From positions 4,154,001 through 4,218,000 of the forward strand of contig NZ_CP126095.1 in NCBI RefSeq assembly GCF_030123105.1: a stretch of 64,000 nt of DNA, read 5' to 3'. The notes under the pieces were generated by a model. The model ran no database searches. It was not told where the DNA came from and was given only the letters and a program-made list of their open reading frames with translations. The stretch is from Paenibacillus sp. G2S3. GTDB taxonomy: Bacteria > Bacillota > Bacilli > Paenibacillales > Paenibacillaceae. This document shows positions 28,141 to 39,323 of the stretch, in pieces. A program made the position numbers and the translations under genes. Every line of letters begins with the position of its first letter. The stretch's first letter is position 1.

Positions 28141-29487
28141 GTTATCGATAGCCTCCGGCTCTGTATATGCGAGGCCCGTACGATTGGCGTACTCGGCAAG
28201 ACTGTCTAGTGCACGATGTGCTAGCATCTCATTCTTTTCTTTCTTATTACGGATTTTCTTCTCTACCTTCGGTAAAAGGCCAAAATTGGCATTCATAGGT
28301 TGAAAATGCTCCGGATCAGCGGAAGTGATATAAGCAGGCATGCTGCCAAGCACCGTGTCTTGTGGGAAGATCAGTCCTTCTTGACCGAGTGCGGCTCTAG
28401 CAGCATTAATGCCGGCAATCAAACCTGATGCCGCTGATTCCACATAACCTTCCACGCCAGTCATCTGTCCAGCAAAGTACAGCCTTTCTTTGCCCTTCAT
28501 TTGATAAGTAGGATGCAAGAGTTTAGGAGAATTAATAAAGGTATTTCTATGCATTACACCATACCGAACGTATTCAGCGTTCTCAAGACCTGGAATCAGC
28601 GAGAATACACGCTTCTGTTCGCCCCATTTCAAGTGCGTTTGAAAGCCCACCAGATTGTACAGCGTTCCAGCAGCGTTATCCTGACGAAGCTGTACTACCG
28701 CATATGGTAGCTTGCCTGTGTGCGGATTAATAAGCCCTACAGGCTTCATCGGACCAAACAGTGCGGTTTGCTTACCACGCTTCATCATGATTTCGATAGG
28801 CATGCAGCCCTCAAAGTATATCTCTTTCTCAAAATCCTTGAGCGCCGCCGTCTCTGCAGTAATCAACGCATCATAAAACACGTCAAACTCCTCTTCAGTC
28901 ATAGGACAGTTCAGATATGCTGCTTCTCCTTTGTCATAACGGGAAGCCAGATACACTTTATTCATATCAATACTGTCCTTCTCAACAATCGGTGCAGCAG
29001 CATCATAAAAATAGAAATACTCTTCACCTAACAGACCCTTAATTTGAGCAGATAATGCAGGGGAAGTAAGTGGACCCGTTGCAATAACAACAATCCCTTC
29101 CTCCGGTATATGCGTAAGTTCTTCATTTATGACTTCCACGAGCGGATGATTATGCAATGTACTCGTAATTTCTCCCGAGAAACCGTCCCGATCCACGGCA
29201 AGTGCGCCGCCAGCAGGTACAGCGTGGCGATCAGCTGCACCTAATACAAGGGAGTTTAAACGTCTCATTTCTTCCTTTAATACACCCACCGCATTGCCTA
29301 AACCATTTGCACGCAAGGAGTTGCTACATACTAGCTCTGCGAATTGATTCGTGTGGTGCGCCGGTGTCTTCACCACTGGTCTCATTTCATACAATCTTAC
29401 CGGTACGCCTTGAGAGGCTATTTGCCAGGCCGCTTCACTTCCTGCGAGACCTGCTCCAATTACTGTTACCTTCGCTATATCTGTCAC
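28132..29487 (-). CDS. trmFO: tRNA (uracil-54-C5) methyltransferase TrmFO, folate/FAD-dependent
   Basis: TrmFO makes ribothymidine at tRNA position 54 with methylenetetrahydrofolate and FAD. The 451-residue protein begins with the FAD-binding motif [14 protein letters not shown]. It shows the family segments [21 protein letters not shown] and [16 protein letters not shown]. It lies between topA and hslV. In B. subtilis an xerC-type gene (codV) separates trmFO (gid) from clpQ; it is absent here. The last codons run into the repeat at 28039. Confidence 0.96.
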   Translation of the reverse strand: MTDIAKVTVIGAGLAGSEAAWQIASQGVPVRLYEMRPVVKTPAHHTNQFAELVCSNSLRANGLGNAVGVLKEEMRRLNSLVLGAADRHAVPAGGALAVDRDGFSGEITSTLHNHPLVEVINEELTHIPEEGIVVIATGPLTSPALSAQIKGLLGEEYFYFYDAAAPIVEKDSIDMNKVYLASRYDKGEAAYLNCPMTEEEFDVFYDALITAETAALKDFEKEIYFEGCMPIEIMMKRGKQTALFGPMKPVGLINPHTGKLPYAVVQLRQDNAAGTLYNLVGFQTHLKWGEQKRVFSLIPGLENAEYVRYGVMHRNTFINSPKLLHPTYQMKGKERLYFAGQMTGVEGYVESAASGLIAGINAARAALGQEGLIFPQDTVLGSMPAYITSADPEHFQPMNANFGLLPKVEKKIRNKKEKNEMLAHRALDSLAEYANRTGLAYTEPEAIDNQA

Positions 29488-29513
29488 TGTCTTCTTTCCC
29501 CCTGTAGAGACTA

Positions 29514-31613
29514 TTATTCTGCTAACTCTTCTTCGTTGTCTAAAACTGCCTCTGTATGGTCACAAGACGTACATTGCAGCTTGGTGCCTTGCTTATTGCG
29601 TTTCTCAATCATCCAAGCCCCGCAAGATGGACATGGTTTTGTGGATGGTCTATCCCAAGAGACGAAATCACAACCAGGATATTGATCGCAGCCATAGAAG
29701 ACACGCCCTTTTTTGCTACGACGCTCTACAACTTTACCTTCATGACACTTAGGGCAAGTTACACCAATATCTTTGATGATCGGCTTCGTATTTCGGCAAT
29801 CTGGAAACCCGGAGCATGCTAGAAACTTTCCAAAACGCCCTAATTTATAAACAAGTGGTTTACCACATTTCTCGCAGATCTCATCAGAAACTTCATCTTC
29901 AATCTCAATTTCTTTCATTTCTTCTTCGGCAAACACTAAGCGTTTCTCGAAAGACTCGTAAAATTCGGCAAGAACCTTCACCCAATCTTCTGAGCCTTCT
30001 TCCACATGGTCAAGATCCCCTTCCATATTAGCCGTAAACTCTACGTTCAATATTTCAGGAAAAAATTGTTCCATCTGTTCGATGACTAGTTCTCCAAGCT
30101 CTGTAGGCATAAATTTTTTCTCTTCAATAGCTACATAACCACGCTTCTGAATCGTTTCAAGTGTTGGTGCATACGTACTTGGGCGACCTATCCCTAATTC
30201 CTCAAGTGTCTTTACAAGCCTTGCTTCTGTATAACGCGGTGGTGGCTGTGTAAAATGCTGCTTAGGCTCGATCTCTTGCTTATTTAAAGCATCCCCCGCT
30301 TGAAGAGGCGGTAAATACTTATCTTCATCTGTAGTACCATCATCGTTGCCTTCTACATAAACCTTCATGAACCCTGGGAATGAAACCTTCGAACCCACAG
30401 CTCTGAATGTGGCCGTTCCTGCTTCTATATCAACCGAGAGCGTATCCAGAAGAGCCGAAGCCATTTGACTGGATACGAACCGATCCCATACCAGCTTGTA
30501 AAGACGGAATTGATCCCGGCTCAAGAACTCTTTGACCATTTCCGGTTCGCGGAGTGCTGAAGTTGGTCGAATCGCTTCATGCGCTTCTTGCGCTCCAGCC
30601 GCCTTCTTCGAATACTGGCGAGGGGCTTCGGGTAAGAACTTTTCACCATACTTTGCAGTAATCAGCTCTTTAGCTTCATCCTGTGCAGTGACAGATAAAC
30701 GTGTCGAGTCCGTACGCATATAGGTGATCAAACCTACGGTTCCCTCTTTGCCTAGTTCCACACCTTCGTATAGTTGCTGGGCAACAGACATTGTTTTAGC
30801 TGCACGGAAACCAAGCTTACGTGCGGCTTCCTGTTGCAGGGAACTTGTTGTAAAAGGAGCCGAAGGATGCCGTTGTCTTTCCTTCTCCTTCACATTACTC
30901 ACCTTGAAAGCTGCGTTCTTGATTGCCTCAAGCACCTCTTGAACATCACTCTCTTGATTAAGTTCTTTTTTCACACCATTCAGCTTATGAAACTTAGCTT
31001 CAAAGATGGAATCTCGAATCCCTAACTTGGCTGTAATGCTCCAATATTCAGTAGGTACAAAAGCAGAGATTTCATTCTCGCGATCCATGATGATCTTTAC
31101 AGCTACGGATTGAACCCGTCCAGCGGATAACCCTTTTTTGACTTTCTTCCATAATAGGGGGCTAATCTTGTAACCTACTAGCCGATCCAGGATACGTCTT
31201 GCCTGCTGCGCATTCACAAGATCCATGTTAATCTTGCGTGGTGTCTTAAAAGCATCCTTTACCGCTTGTTTGGTGATCTCATTAAATACAACCCGGCATT
31301 CCTGTGTATTATCTAAATCCAGTGCATGTGCCAAGTGCCAAGCAATCGCTTCTCCCTCGCGATCGGGGTCAGCTGCGAGATAGACTTTTTTTACTTTTTT
31401 ACTAGCGTCTTTCAATTCCTTCAATATAGAACCTTTACCGCGAATCGTAATATATTTGGGATTGAAATCATTTTCCACCTCAACACCAATTTGACTCTTC
31501 GGTAGATCTCTAATGTGTCCCATAGATGCCTTTACAATATACTTACTACCTAGATATTTGCCAATTGTCTTCGCTTTTGCGGGCGATTCGACAATAACCA
31601 ATGCATCTGCCAT
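29514..31613 (-). CDS. topA: DNA topoisomerase I
   Basis: This type IA topoisomerase relaxes negative supercoils. The 699-residue protein has an N-terminal Toprim domain ([26 protein letters not shown]) and the catalytic Tyr in [11 protein letters not shown]. Three C-terminal four-Cys zinc ribbons are visible: CEKCG...CSGFPDC, CPKCH...CDQYPGC and CPSCG...CTSC. The ATG at 31613 has GAGGAGGAAG upstream. It lies between dprA and trmFO. Confidence 0.97.
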   Translation of the reverse strand: MADALVIVESPAKAKTIGKYLGSKYIVKASMGHIRDLPKSQIGVEVENDFNPKYITIRGKGSILKELKDASKKVKKVYLAADPDREGEAIAWHLAHALDLDNTQECRVVFNEITKQAVKDAFKTPRKINMDLVNAQQARRILDRLVGYKISPLLWKKVKKGLSAGRVQSVAVKIIMDRENEISAFVPTEYWSITAKLGIRDSIFEAKFHKLNGVKKELNQESDVQEVLEAIKNAAFKVSNVKEKERQRHPSAPFTTSSLQQEAARKLGFRAAKTMSVAQQLYEGVELGKEGTVGLITYMRTDSTRLSVTAQDEAKELITAKYGEKFLPEAPRQYSKKAAGAQEAHEAIRPTSALREPEMVKEFLSRDQFRLYKLVWDRFVSSQMASALLDTLSVDIEAGTATFRAVGSKVSFPGFMKVYVEGNDDGTTDEDKYLPPLQAGDALNKQEIEPKQHFTQPPPRYTEARLVKTLEELGIGRPSTYAPTLETIQKRGYVAIEEKKFMPTELGELVIEQMEQFFPEILNVEFTANMEGDLDHVEEGSEDWVKVLAEFYESFEKRLVFAEEEMKEIEIEDEVSDEICEKCGKPLVYKLGRFGKFLACSGFPDCRNTKPIIKDIGVTCPKCHEGKVVERRSKKGRVFYGCDQYPGCDFVSWDRPSTKPCPSCGAWMIEKRNKQGTKLQCTSCDHTEAVLDNEEELAE

Positions 31614-31649
31614 AGACTCTTCCTCCTCGTTAACACTCGTACCTCTATA

Positions 31650-32768
31650 TTAAATTACCTTATAAATAGCTCCTGGTAATTGTGCTACCGCTTTTTTTAT
31701 GATTAAAGATAACAGAACTGAATGCAAATGTCCAAAATCCCATCCTGTCCTCACAAGCAGATCGTCCAAAATAAAGGGTCCTTGATGCAATATATGGTAT
31801 AGGTGTGACTCCTCATTTGTCAATTTCTTTTCAATTAACAAGTCGTCAGCCACCTGCTCAGGGGGACCACTTTCACCCGTTTTTGCAAGCTTTGTCGGGA
31901 GATAAGAAGTATATTCTTCTATAATATCTAATGCACTGGTTACCAGCTTTGCCCCCTGTTTAATCAGATCAAGAGCACCTCTACTTTTAGGAGAAGTAAT
32001 AGGTCCAGGGACAGCAAAAACATCGCGTCCTGCTTCCAAGGCAGCATCAGCAGTAATGAGTGATCCACTTCGACTGTCCGCCTCTACAACCACTGTCCCG
32101 TATGTAAGACCTGCAATAATACGATTGCGCTGCGGAAATAACCCTGGATGACTTTTGGTTCCAAGGGGATACTCTGTGAGCACTAGCCCATCACGAGAAA
32201 TCAATCGCTCAAGCTCCTTATTCTCGGGAGGGTAGACCCGATCAAGCCCTGTAGCTACTACCGCTATAGTGCCTCCACCGCTTCTTAGCGCAGCTTCATG
32301 ACACGCACTATCAATCCCCCTAGCTAATCCGCTAACCACTGTTAGACCTGCTGCACTAAGCTCTTTCGTGAGGATCTCCCCTACCTTCCGTCCATAAGCT
32401 GTTGGCACACGAGTGCCTACCATCGCCACACTGGGTGAAGAAGTCAGTTCCAAACGTCCACGATAATAAAGAATCCATGGTGGCTGATCCGTCTCTTTCA
32501 ATAAATCGGGATAGTCTGGATCAAAAATCGTAACCATGTTCACAGCACTTTCTTCCATTAGTAAGCGGCGTTTTGCTATCCACTCCAACGTATATATGGA
32601 AGCAAGATGAATCGACATTTTCTCGGTCAAACCAATCTTCTCCCAGTCTTCTGTGCTACAAGAAAATGCTTTTTCTGACAAAAGCCCTGCTCTGCGAATC
32701 TTGTCGATAGTTTTCCAGCCTATACCTTCCACTTCATTAAAGCCGAATAGTAGTTCTCGTTCTTCCAT
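31650..32768 (-). CDS. dprA: DNA processing protein DprA
   Basis: DprA loads RecA on incoming single-stranded DNA during natural transformation. The 372-residue protein has a short N-terminal SAM-like domain and a Rossmann-fold core (VAMVGTRVPTAYG, GLARGIDSACHEAAL, FPQRNRIIAGL). A C-terminal winged-helix-like domain follows (after about 300). It starts the dprA-topA-trmFO-hslVU run. A hairpin GGAAGGC/GCCTTCC at 32791-32807 lies in its leader. Confidence 0.94.
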   Translation of the reverse strand: MEERELLFGFNEVEGIGWKTIDKIRRAGLLSEKAFSCSTEDWEKIGLTEKMSIHLASIYTLEWIAKRRLLMEESAVNMVTIFDPDYPDLLKETDQPPWILYYRGRLELTSSPSVAMVGTRVPTAYGRKVGEILTKELSAAGLTVVSGLARGIDSACHEAALRSGGGTIAVVATGLDRVYPPENKELERLISRDGLVLTEYPLGTKSHPGLFPQRNRIIAGLTYGTVVVEADSRSGSLITADAALEAGRDVFAVPGPITSPKSRGALDLIKQGAKLVTSALDIIEEYTSYLPTKLAKTGESGPPEQVADDLLIEKKLTNEESHLYHILHQGPFILDDLLVRTGWDFGHLHSVLLSLIIKKAVAQLPGAIYKVI

Positions 32769-32870
32769 ATCATTTTTCTCTCCTTAACATGGAAGGCCTA
32801 GCCTTCCCTATTTTGTGTCACTCATCTTGAAAACGCAAGTATTTCTTTAAATTCAATAAATTTCTATTTA

Positions 32871-32917
32871 AAATAAAAAAAGCAACCTTTCATCCCTGGA
32901 TAGGAACAAAAGGTTGC
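32871..32917 (-). terminator. Terminator of sucCD
   Basis: A perfect 10-base stem, AGCAACCTTT / AAAGGTTGCT (32881-32890 and 32908-32917), is followed on the minus strand by TTTTTTATTTT. It lies about 70 bases after the sucD stop. Confidence 0.85.
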
Positions 32918-32989
32918 TTACCTCTTAAATTAATTATACACGAAATAACATCACTACGTGGAGTGATTTCCCTGCCTTACCTTCAATAA

Positions 32990-33919
32990 TTAATGCGATG
33001 TAAAAGCACTTAGAATACCGCGTTCTTCAAGCACACTTACAAGTGTTGAGCCCATTTCAGCAGGTGTAGGAGCTACCTTAATTCCGCAAGCTTCCAGTAC
33101 GGCAATTTTTTCACTAGCTGTACCTTTACCTCCAGAAATAATAGCACCAGCATGCCCCATGCGTTTGCCTGGAGGGGCAGTTGCTCCTCCAATGAAGCCT
33201 ACAACTGGCTTGGTCATGTGTTCACGAATCCACTCTGCTGCTTCTTCCTCTGCAGTTCCACCGATCTCTCCGATCATGATAACTGCCTTCGTGCCCGGAT
33301 CCTCATTAAACAGCTTCAAAATATCAATAAACTCAGAGCCTTTAACCGGGTCTCCGCCAATACCTACAGCGGAAGATTGCCCAATTCCACGCGTGGTTAG
33401 CTGATGAACAGCCTCATAGGTTAGCGTTCCGCTACGCGATACCACGCCAACATAACCTGGCATATGAATATAACCTGGCATAATTCCAATCTTACACTCT
33501 CCAGGAGTGATAACACCCGGACAGTTTGGACCGATCAAAACAGTAGAACGACCTTCCATATAACGCGAGACTTTTACCATATCAAGTACAGGAATACCTT
33601 CGGTAATACAGATAACCAAATCCAGCTCTGCATCTACAGCCTCCATGATGGAGTCTGCTGCGAATGCTGGTGGTACATAAATCACACTTGCAGTTGCACC
33701 TGTAGCTGCCTTAGCAGCTGCAACAGTATCAAATACTGGAAGACTAACTTCACTGCCATTTTCAAGGGTGATATTAACTGTCGTTCCACCTTTACCCGGC
33801 GTTACTCCTCCAACCATCTGTGTCCCATAATCCAGCGCACCTTTAGTATGGAACAAGCCTGTTGCTCCCGTAATACCTTGCGTGATAACTTTCGTATTTT
33901 TATCTACAAGAATGCTCAT
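32990..33919 (-). CDS. sucD: Succinate-CoA ligase alpha subunit SucD
   Basis: SucD carries the CoA-binding site and the phospho-His of succinyl-CoA synthetase in the TCA cycle. The 309-residue protein has the CoA-binding GITGATG loop and the active-site His256 in GHAGAIISG. It follows sucC after 62 bases, and the pair has its own terminator. Confidence 0.97.
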   Translation of the reverse strand: MSILVDKNTKVITQGITGATGLFHTKGALDYGTQMVGGVTPGKGGTTVNITLENGSEVSLPVFDTVAAAKAATGATASVIYVPPAFAADSIMEAVDAELDLVICITEGIPVLDMVKVSRYMEGRSTVLIGPNCPGVITPGECKIGIMPGYIHMPGYVGVVSRSGTLTYEAVHQLTTRGIGQSSAVGIGGDPVKGSEFIDILKLFNEDPGTKAVIMIGEIGGTAEEEAAEWIREHMTKPVVGFIGGATAPPGKRMGHAGAIISGGKGTASEKIAVLEACGIKVAPTPAEMGSTLVSVLEERGILSAFTSH

Positions 33920-33981
33920 GCCTTAGTTCACATCCCTACTTATATTGTCAAATACGATAACTGGCTCCTACTTCCAAGCCA

Positions 33982-35142
33982 TTATTGCACAAGAGATACA
34001 ATCTTACGGGCACCGTCCGCCATAGAATCAGCAGCTACAATGTTAAGTCCCGATCCAGCCAAGATTTGCTTGCCCAATCCAACATTTGTTCCTTCAAGAC
34101 GTACAACAAGCGGTTTGGTCAATCCCAATTGACTGGCCGCTTCTACAACACCGTTAGCAATAACATCACAACGCATAATACCGCCGAATATGTTAACGAA
34201 AATTCCATTTACCTTTTCATCCGATAGAATGATTTTAAAGGCTTCTGTTACCTTCTCGGTCGTTGCACCGCCCCCTACATCCAGGAAGTTGGCGGGTTCG
34301 CCTCCATAATACTTAATAATATCCATAGTCGCCATCGCGAGACCTGCACCGTTAACCATGCACCCAATATTGCCATCAAGCGCAATGTAGCTAAGGTCAT
34401 ACTTTGAGGCTTCGATTTCTTTTAAATCTTCTTCATCTAGATCCCGAAGCTCTTGAATATCCTTGTGGCGGAACAAAGCATTCGGGTCAAAATTCAACTT
34501 AGCATCTAGAGCCATTACATTACCATCCGCTGTAACTACCAATGGGTTAATTTCGGCAATAGAGCAATCTTTATCCACAAAAGCTAGATATAGCGCTTGC
34601 ATGAACTTCACAGTCTTGCCTACCAGTTCATTAGGAATAGAGATGCTGTAAGCTAGCTTACGAGCTTGGAAAGTCTGCAAACCTACTGCCGGATCAATGA
34701 TTTCTTTAAAAATCTTCTCCGGATGTGTAGCTGCAACCTCTTCAATCTCTGTGCCACCTTCTTCAGAAGCCATCATGACGACTCGACCAGTTCCTCTATC
34801 AACAACGATACCGATGTAATACTCTTTAACAATTTGACAGCCTTCTTCAATAAGAAGCCGTTTTACTACCTTACCCTCCGGACCAGTCTGGTGAGTAACT
34901 AAAGTCTTGCCTAGAATCTCGGTTGCGTAGGTACGCACTTCATCAATATTCTTAGCAACCTTTACGCCCCCAGCTTTACCACGTCCACCTGCGTGAATCT
35001 GAGCTTTAACAACAACAACCGGTGTACTCAGTGACTCTGCGGCTTCTACCGCTTCCTCCACTGTATAAGCTACTTTTCCATTCGGTACGGCCACACCGTA
35101 CTTCTTAAGCACTTCTTTTCCCTGATACTCGTGGATATTCAT
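33982..35142 (-). CDS. sucC: Succinate-CoA ligase beta subunit SucC
   Basis: SucC is the nucleotide-binding (ATP-grasp) subunit of succinyl-CoA synthetase. The 386-residue protein begins [17 protein letters not shown] and shows [24 protein letters not shown] and a Gly-rich succinate-binding region ([19 protein letters not shown]). It has an AGGAGG ribosome-binding site and is first in a two-gene operon with sucD. Confidence 0.97.
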   Translation of the reverse strand: MNIHEYQGKEVLKKYGVAVPNGKVAYTVEEAVEAAESLSTPVVVVKAQIHAGGRGKAGGVKVAKNIDEVRTYATEILGKTLVTHQTGPEGKVVKRLLIEEGCQIVKEYYIGIVVDRGTGRVVMMASEEGGTEIEEVAATHPEKIFKEIIDPAVGLQTFQARKLAYSISIPNELVGKTVKFMQALYLAFVDKDCSIAEINPLVVTADGNVMALDAKLNFDPNALFRHKDIQELRDLDEEDLKEIEASKYDLSYIALDGNIGCMVNGAGLAMATMDIIKYYGGEPANFLDVGGGATTEKVTEAFKIILSDEKVNGIFVNIFGGIMRCDVIANGVVEAASQLGLTKPLVVRLEGTNVGLGKQILAGSGLNIVAADSMADGARKIVSLVQ

Positions 35143-35495
35143 AGCGGTAGCCTCCTAAAGTAGCGTGGTGACTCAGGCAGGCAGCCTGTTGTCATCTCGC
35201 CTTCCGTTTTGATTGCCGCGGGGTTAGGAGATAGGCTGATGCTAAACATGCAGCACTATTCCAGAACCAGCAGAAACTGTTCTACCACTCGTATAAGAAT
35301 GGTCTTGTTTCTGTGAGAGACATTGAGTAAATCTATAAGACTCAGCTTATACTTACCTATATGCCATATAAAGGAACCCAGAATAGTGTAACATGTTTTT
35401 AAAACGCTTTCCTTAAATATATTCATGATTCGTACACATTTTTTCGCTTGGTTTCATGCCGGAATGCGAACGATCGCATTGACTCCTAATCATAC
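35143..35495. other. Intergenic region sucC-ohrR
   Basis: These 353 bases contain the sucC leader. A possible catabolite-repression-like site (GGAAAGCGTTTTAA on the minus strand, about 35397-35412) matches the cre consensus with two mismatches. No promoter with both hexamers was convincing, and no ORF is supported. Confidence 0.35.
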
Positions 35496-35984
35496 TTACT
35501 TTTTACTATCTTGAGTGTTAGCCTCATGAACACGGTTCAGCAAGCTTTTGAACTGCTCAAGCAACTCTACTGACTCATCGCTGGACATAGTCGTTTCTTC
35601 CATCATTTTTCCAGGAATACAAGCCGCATTGCTTTGAAGCCCCCAGCCCTGTTCCGTTAGTGAGATCAGAACTTTTCGCTCATCTTGTGTCGAACGCTCA
35701 CGCACGATCAACCCTGCAGTTTGTAAGCGTTTCAGAAGAGGCGTCAACGTACCCGAATCCAAAAATAGCGCCTCACCGATTTCTTTAACCGTACATTGCT
35801 GCCGTTCCCATAACACAAGCATTACTAGATATTGCGAGTATGTTAAACCGATCTTATCCAAATAAGGTTGATACAGCTTTGTGATCTCACGAGAGCAAGC
35901 ATAAATCGTAAAACAGAGTTGATTCTCAATCAGTAGCTCAGGTGTAGTCGTTATCTTTTGCATATCTTCTTCATTCATTTTCAT
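35496..35984 (-). CDS. ohrR: MarR-family organic hydroperoxide sensor OhrR
   Basis: OhrR represses ohr until a reactive Cys is oxidised by organic peroxides. The 162-residue winged-helix protein carries the sensing Cys24 in ENQLCF, as in OhrR proteins, and the recognition helix SGTLTPLLKRL. Extra Cys residues are at 30, 64 and 122. None aligns clearly with the second Cys of two-Cys OhrR, so a one-Cys mechanism is more likely. It is transcribed away from ohr, and the shared region holds an inverted repeat. Confidence 0.93.
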   Translation of the reverse strand: MKMNEEDMQKITTTPELLIENQLCFTIYACSREITKLYQPYLDKIGLTYSQYLVMLVLWERQQCTVKEIGEALFLDSGTLTPLLKRLQTAGLIVRERSTQDERKVLISLTEQGWGLQSNAACIPGKMMEETTMSSDESVELLEQFKSLLNRVHEANTQDSKK

Positions 35985-36059
35985 ATCTTATTCACCTGCC
36001 TTATACCCTTATTTTATCATAATTCACTCATAACATCATAATAATAGCAAAAAATTAAT

Positions 36060-36087
36060 TTGACTTTATGATTAATTGTGATAAATT
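36060..36087 (+). promoter_or_regulatory. Probable SigA promoter of ohr
   Basis: TTGACT at 36060 and TAAATT at 36082 are separated by 16 bases, with a TG upstream of the -10. The candidate operator begins at the -10. Transcription would start about 35 bases before the ohr ATG. Confidence 0.5.
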
Positions 36088-36106
36088 AGATTGTACACAA
36101 ACTAAT
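36085..36106. promoter_or_regulatory. Candidate OhrR operator
   Basis: The sequence reads ATTAGATTGT then ACACAAACTAAT, an imperfect inverted repeat in which 18 of 22 positions are symmetric. The inner TTGT...ACAA is like known OhrR sites. It overlaps the start region of ohr transcription, as expected for a repressor site. Confidence 0.65.
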
Positions 36107-36127
36107 ATTGAAAAGGAGAGATTTACA

Positions 36128-36556
36128 ATGATGACTATCCAGCAAAAAATGTATGAAACTACTGTTAAAGCCGTTGGAGGAAGAAACGGTTTTATCGAAT
36201 CAGAAAGCCCTAAGCTCAATCTTACGATCAGTACACCACGTGAAATGGGAGGCGCCGGTGGCGAAGGCACAAATCCAGAGCAATTATTTGCAGCTGGATA
36301 TTCCGCTTGTTTCGATAGTGCCCTAAACATGGTTGCTCGACTCGGAAAAGTGAAAATTGAAGGTAGCGAAGTAACGGCTACAGTCAGCTTCGGTAAAGTT
36401 GAAGATGGAGGTTTTGGCATAGCGGTTAAGCTTGATGTGCTGGTTAAAGGTGTTGACAGAGAAACCGCAACCTCTTTAGTAGAAGCGGCTCATGGCGCTT
36501 GCCCTTACTCCCGCGCAACCCGTGGCAATATCGCTGTAGAATTGAATGTACTGTAA
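36128..36556 (+). CDS. ohr: Organic hydroperoxide resistance protein Ohr
   Basis: Ohr is a thiol peroxidase that reduces organic and lipid hydroperoxides. The ATG at 36128 has AAGGAGAG eight bases upstream. The 142 residues have the OsmC/Ohr fold signature, with catalytic Cys61 (GYSACFDSA) and Cys125 (HGACPYSRATRGN). Arg and Glu of the active site are likely in GGRNG and FIESESP. It is divergent from ohrR. Confidence 0.96.
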   Translation: MMTIQQKMYETTVKAVGGRNGFIESESPKLNLTISTPREMGGAGGEGTNPEQLFAAGYSACFDSALNMVARLGKVKIEGSEVTATVSFGKVEDGGFGIAVKLDVLVKGVDRETATSLVEAAHGACPYSRATRGNIAVELNVL

Positions 36557-36872
36557 GACAATTGCAGAGAATTATTTTCGCTTACAATGTCCTATCGGAC
36601 ACAGAAGATCTTAAACGCAACATTAGTTCACTTTTTGATTGCTAACGGACCCCATAGTAGCTAATGATATAAAAAGCATGTCATTGGGGCAGTTTCCTAA
36701 GGAATAGTGTCTCTGGAGTCCGAATTCACGCTCCAAATGCTAAAAACCCCCATATAACGCTTTTCAGGTCCATAAGTTTCCAGAGAGGTTAACAATTTTA
36801 GCGGAGTGAGATCAATGACCCAAAATACAAAGCAGCAATTCGCCAATAACGGGAATCGCTGCTTTATTTTAT
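36557..36872. other. Intergenic region ohr-comM
   Basis: About 316 bases between two converging genes. Apart from the hairpin at 36829-36865 I see only weak inverted repeats (for example CCCCA...TGGGG at about 36649-36690). No ORF with a ribosome-binding site and no RNA motif was recognised. Confidence 0.5.
36829..36870. terminator. Terminator between converging ohr and comM
   Basis: The arms AAAGCAGCAATTC and GAATCGCTGCTTT pair with one mismatch and are followed by ATTTTATTT on the plus strand. The hairpin begins eight bases after the comM stop, so it probably ends comM and may also stop read-through from ohr. Confidence 0.7.
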
Positions 36873-38579
36873 TTATTCTTCGGTCATCGCTTGCCGGTCT
36901 AAATTACGGTACTGCACAGCCTCTGCAAGATGAGAGGAAGTAATATCCTGTGCGCCTTCCAGATCAGCTATTGTACGGGATAGCTTAATAATTCGATCAT
37001 GTGCTCGCATACTTAGACCCAAATTCTCCAGAATGTCATACAGCAATTGAGCCCCTTCACGGCTAAGACTTGCATATCTCCGAAGAGAAGCGCCGGAAAG
37101 TTCACTATTCCAAGAAATAGGCAAACGTTTAAACCGTTTAGCCTGTATCGCCTGTGCCGCCATCACCTCTGCATACATCTCAGCCGAAGATAGAACATGG
37201 CCCTGCCGATCCCATTCCTTTGGGCGAGGAACATCCACCTGTAAATCAATACGATCCAATAAAGGCCCTGATATCTTAGCACGATATTGAGCAATCCTAG
37301 CAGGACTGCATGTACAGTGTTGTTGAGAAAGCCCACTTCCAAAATAACCACAGCTGCATGGATTCATCGATGCGGCGAGCATGAATTTCGCAGGATAGGT
37401 AAAGGATGCTCGAGCACGACTTATAGTAACAACCCCGTCTTCGAGCGGCTGGCGCAACACTTCAAGTACATTCCTAGAGAACTCGGGCAACTCATCTAGA
37501 AAGAGAATCCCTCGATGTGCAAGACTAACTTCTCCCGGCTTTGGAATGCCTCCACCCCCAATAAGGCCTGCGGGAGATATCGTATGATGGGGGGAGCGAA
37601 AAGGACGACTACGCAGTAAGCCGTTGTCGGCATCTTTCAAAGTTCCTGCTGCACTAAAAATTTTGGTTACCTCAAGTGCCTCACTCTCAGACAATTTCGG
37701 AAGGATGCTTGGAAGGCGTTTAATCAGCATCGTCTTCCCTGTACCGGGTGGACCGATTAGCAATATATTATGCATGCCCGCTGCCGCAATGGTTAGGGCT
37801 CTTTTTACATGTTGTTGTCCTAGCACATCACTGTAATCATCCATCATATCGTTCATTGCACATGAGGAGGCCGCAGAAGTACCGTTAACTGGGGTATATT
37901 TTAGATGTTCCAAAGAAAGGACAAGAACCGGAGGTCGTTCATTAGCATCCTTCCCCTTGGTTACAGATACGGGAAAAGGAAGAAATAATAAAGACGTTTT
38001 TTCTTCGGAGACTCCCCCATCCAGTTGATTCTGTTCGTTCTCCCCTCTTATACCCATAGCTGAATTGGACGGTGATTCTTCCGGGTTCGGTAATGCACAC
38101 AAATGGTCGATTGCGTATATATTTATGCCACTGATCAAAGCTGCCTCAGCAGCATTCCCTTCAGGAAGCAGTACAGCCTTAAATCCATTTTTACGCGCAG
38201 CTTCCACCATTGGTAGAACACCCGATACTGGCCGGAGACTACCGTCAAGCGCAAGCTCTCCAATGAAGAGCACCTCATTGGCTGAGGGCAATATCAGTTG
38301 ACCACTAGTTATCAGTATCCCCAGAGCAATCGCAAGGTCAAAGGCAGAGCCTTCTTTTCGTAAGTCGGCTGGTGCTAGATTTATTGTAATACGCTGCTGG
38401 GGATAGCGATAACCGCAGTTCTTAACGGCAGCTCTCACTCGTTCTACTGCTTCACGAATCGCTGAATCTGGCAAACCAATGATATTCGTCTGCGGCAATC
38501 CATTCGCAAGATCAATTTCAACCCCAATCATTACCCCTTCAATTCCATACAGACATGCACTATGCATTTTTCCATACAT
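36873..38579 (-). CDS. comM: ComM/YifB-family Mg-chelatase-like AAA+ ATPase
   Basis: ComM family proteins are AAA+ helicases that help branch migration during transformation in other bacteria. The 568-residue protein has the N-terminal ChlI-like domain (IGLPDSAIREAVERVRAAV), Walker A GPPGTGKT and Walker B ILFLDELPEF. It also has the family MNPCSCGYFG Cys motif and a C-terminal domain. Residues about 170-225 form a non-conserved linker. It stands alone between ohr and a phosphoesterase gene. Confidence 0.93.
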   Translation of the reverse strand: MYGKMHSACLYGIEGVMIGVEIDLANGLPQTNIIGLPDSAIREAVERVRAAVKNCGYRYPQQRITINLAPADLRKEGSAFDLAIALGILITSGQLILPSANEVLFIGELALDGSLRPVSGVLPMVEAARKNGFKAVLLPEGNAAEAALISGINIYAIDHLCALPNPEESPSNSAMGIRGENEQNQLDGGVSEEKTSLLFLPFPVSVTKGKDANERPPVLVLSLEHLKYTPVNGTSAASSCAMNDMMDDYSDVLGQQHVKRALTIAAAGMHNILLIGPPGTGKTMLIKRLPSILPKLSESEALEVTKIFSAAGTLKDADNGLLRSRPFRSPHHTISPAGLIGGGGIPKPGEVSLAHRGILFLDELPEFSRNVLEVLRQPLEDGVVTISRARASFTYPAKFMLAASMNPCSCGYFGSGLSQQHCTCSPARIAQYRAKISGPLLDRIDLQVDVPRPKEWDRQGHVLSSAEMYAEVMAAQAIQAKRFKRLPISWNSELSGASLRRYASLSREGAQLLYDILENLGLSMRAHDRIIKLSRTIADLEGAQDITSSHLAEAVQYRNLDRQAMTEE

Positions 38580-38769
38580 AAAAACACCTCATCTCCTGAA
38601 ATACACCCCTGTTTGGGTGTCACATCTTCAAGAAAAAAGGTGCTTCCTTATTTTCCGGTAATACATTAGCTATTATATCTCATTATATATAGGGAATCTT
38701 AGCGTAATCAAGAATTATAAATAAATATCAGATTGCATAAATGCGCATAAATAATCCTATAGATCTATA

Positions 38770-39279
38770 TTAACCTTCTTCACTAACTATGACAGAGTCC
38801 CTAATCTGTTCAAAAGTCAACGGTTTATAGTTCCAATGCTCTACACAAATGTTAAAATAATTCTTTCCTTCATATTTTTGTCCGTGAATATGACCGTGCA
38901 CATTTACGTAAGGCATATGTTTATTCATATACATAGGCTCATGAGAGAGAAAAAAGAAATCCTTATAAATTAGCGGATATTCGCTAACCTCGTCAAAGCC
39001 TGCTTCAAGCCACCAATCCCGACCACGTCCCCGATCATGATTGCCGAGAATTAGAATCTTATAGCCATGTAACCTCTCCACAATAGCACGTGTCGCTTCC
39101 TTATTAAGAAACGAAAAGTCTCCCAAATGAAACACTTTATCCTCCAGACTCACTACCGAATTCCAGTTTTCAATCATGGCTTCATTCATTTGCTCCACAT
39201 CGGTAAAGGGTCTGGATTCAAAATCAATAATCAACTTATGTCCAAAATGATGGTCAGATGTGAAAAAAACGTTAGCCAT
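38770..39279 (-). CDS. Calcineurin-like metallophosphoesterase
   Basis: This 169-residue protein starts at the ATG at 39279 (MANVFFTSDHHFGH), with AAGGGTGA upstream. Metallophosphoesterase motifs are in order: DHHFGH, GDF, GNHD (ILILGNHDRG), a His in LSHEPM and the C-terminal VHGHIHG. Proteins of this small type act on phosphodiesters of unknown identity. It lies between the zinc-ribbon gene and comM, and the substrate cannot be deduced. Confidence 0.85.
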   Translation of the reverse strand: MANVFFTSDHHFGHKLIIDFESRPFTDVEQMNEAMIENWNSVVSLEDKVFHLGDFSFLNKEATRAIVERLHGYKILILGNHDRGRGRDWWLEAGFDEVSEYPLIYKDFFFLSHEPMYMNKHMPYVNVHGHIHGQKYEGKNYFNICVEHWNYKPLTFEQIRDSVIVSEEG

Positions 39280-39323
39280 GTTCACCCTTCTTTCTTTTTT
39301 GATCATAGTTTGTATGATTATCT

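Noticed and set aside
33464..34132. 222-codon plus-strand open frame across sucD and sucC
   Set aside because: It is antisense to two well-conserved enzyme genes and has an atypical Cys/Asn/Ser-rich composition.
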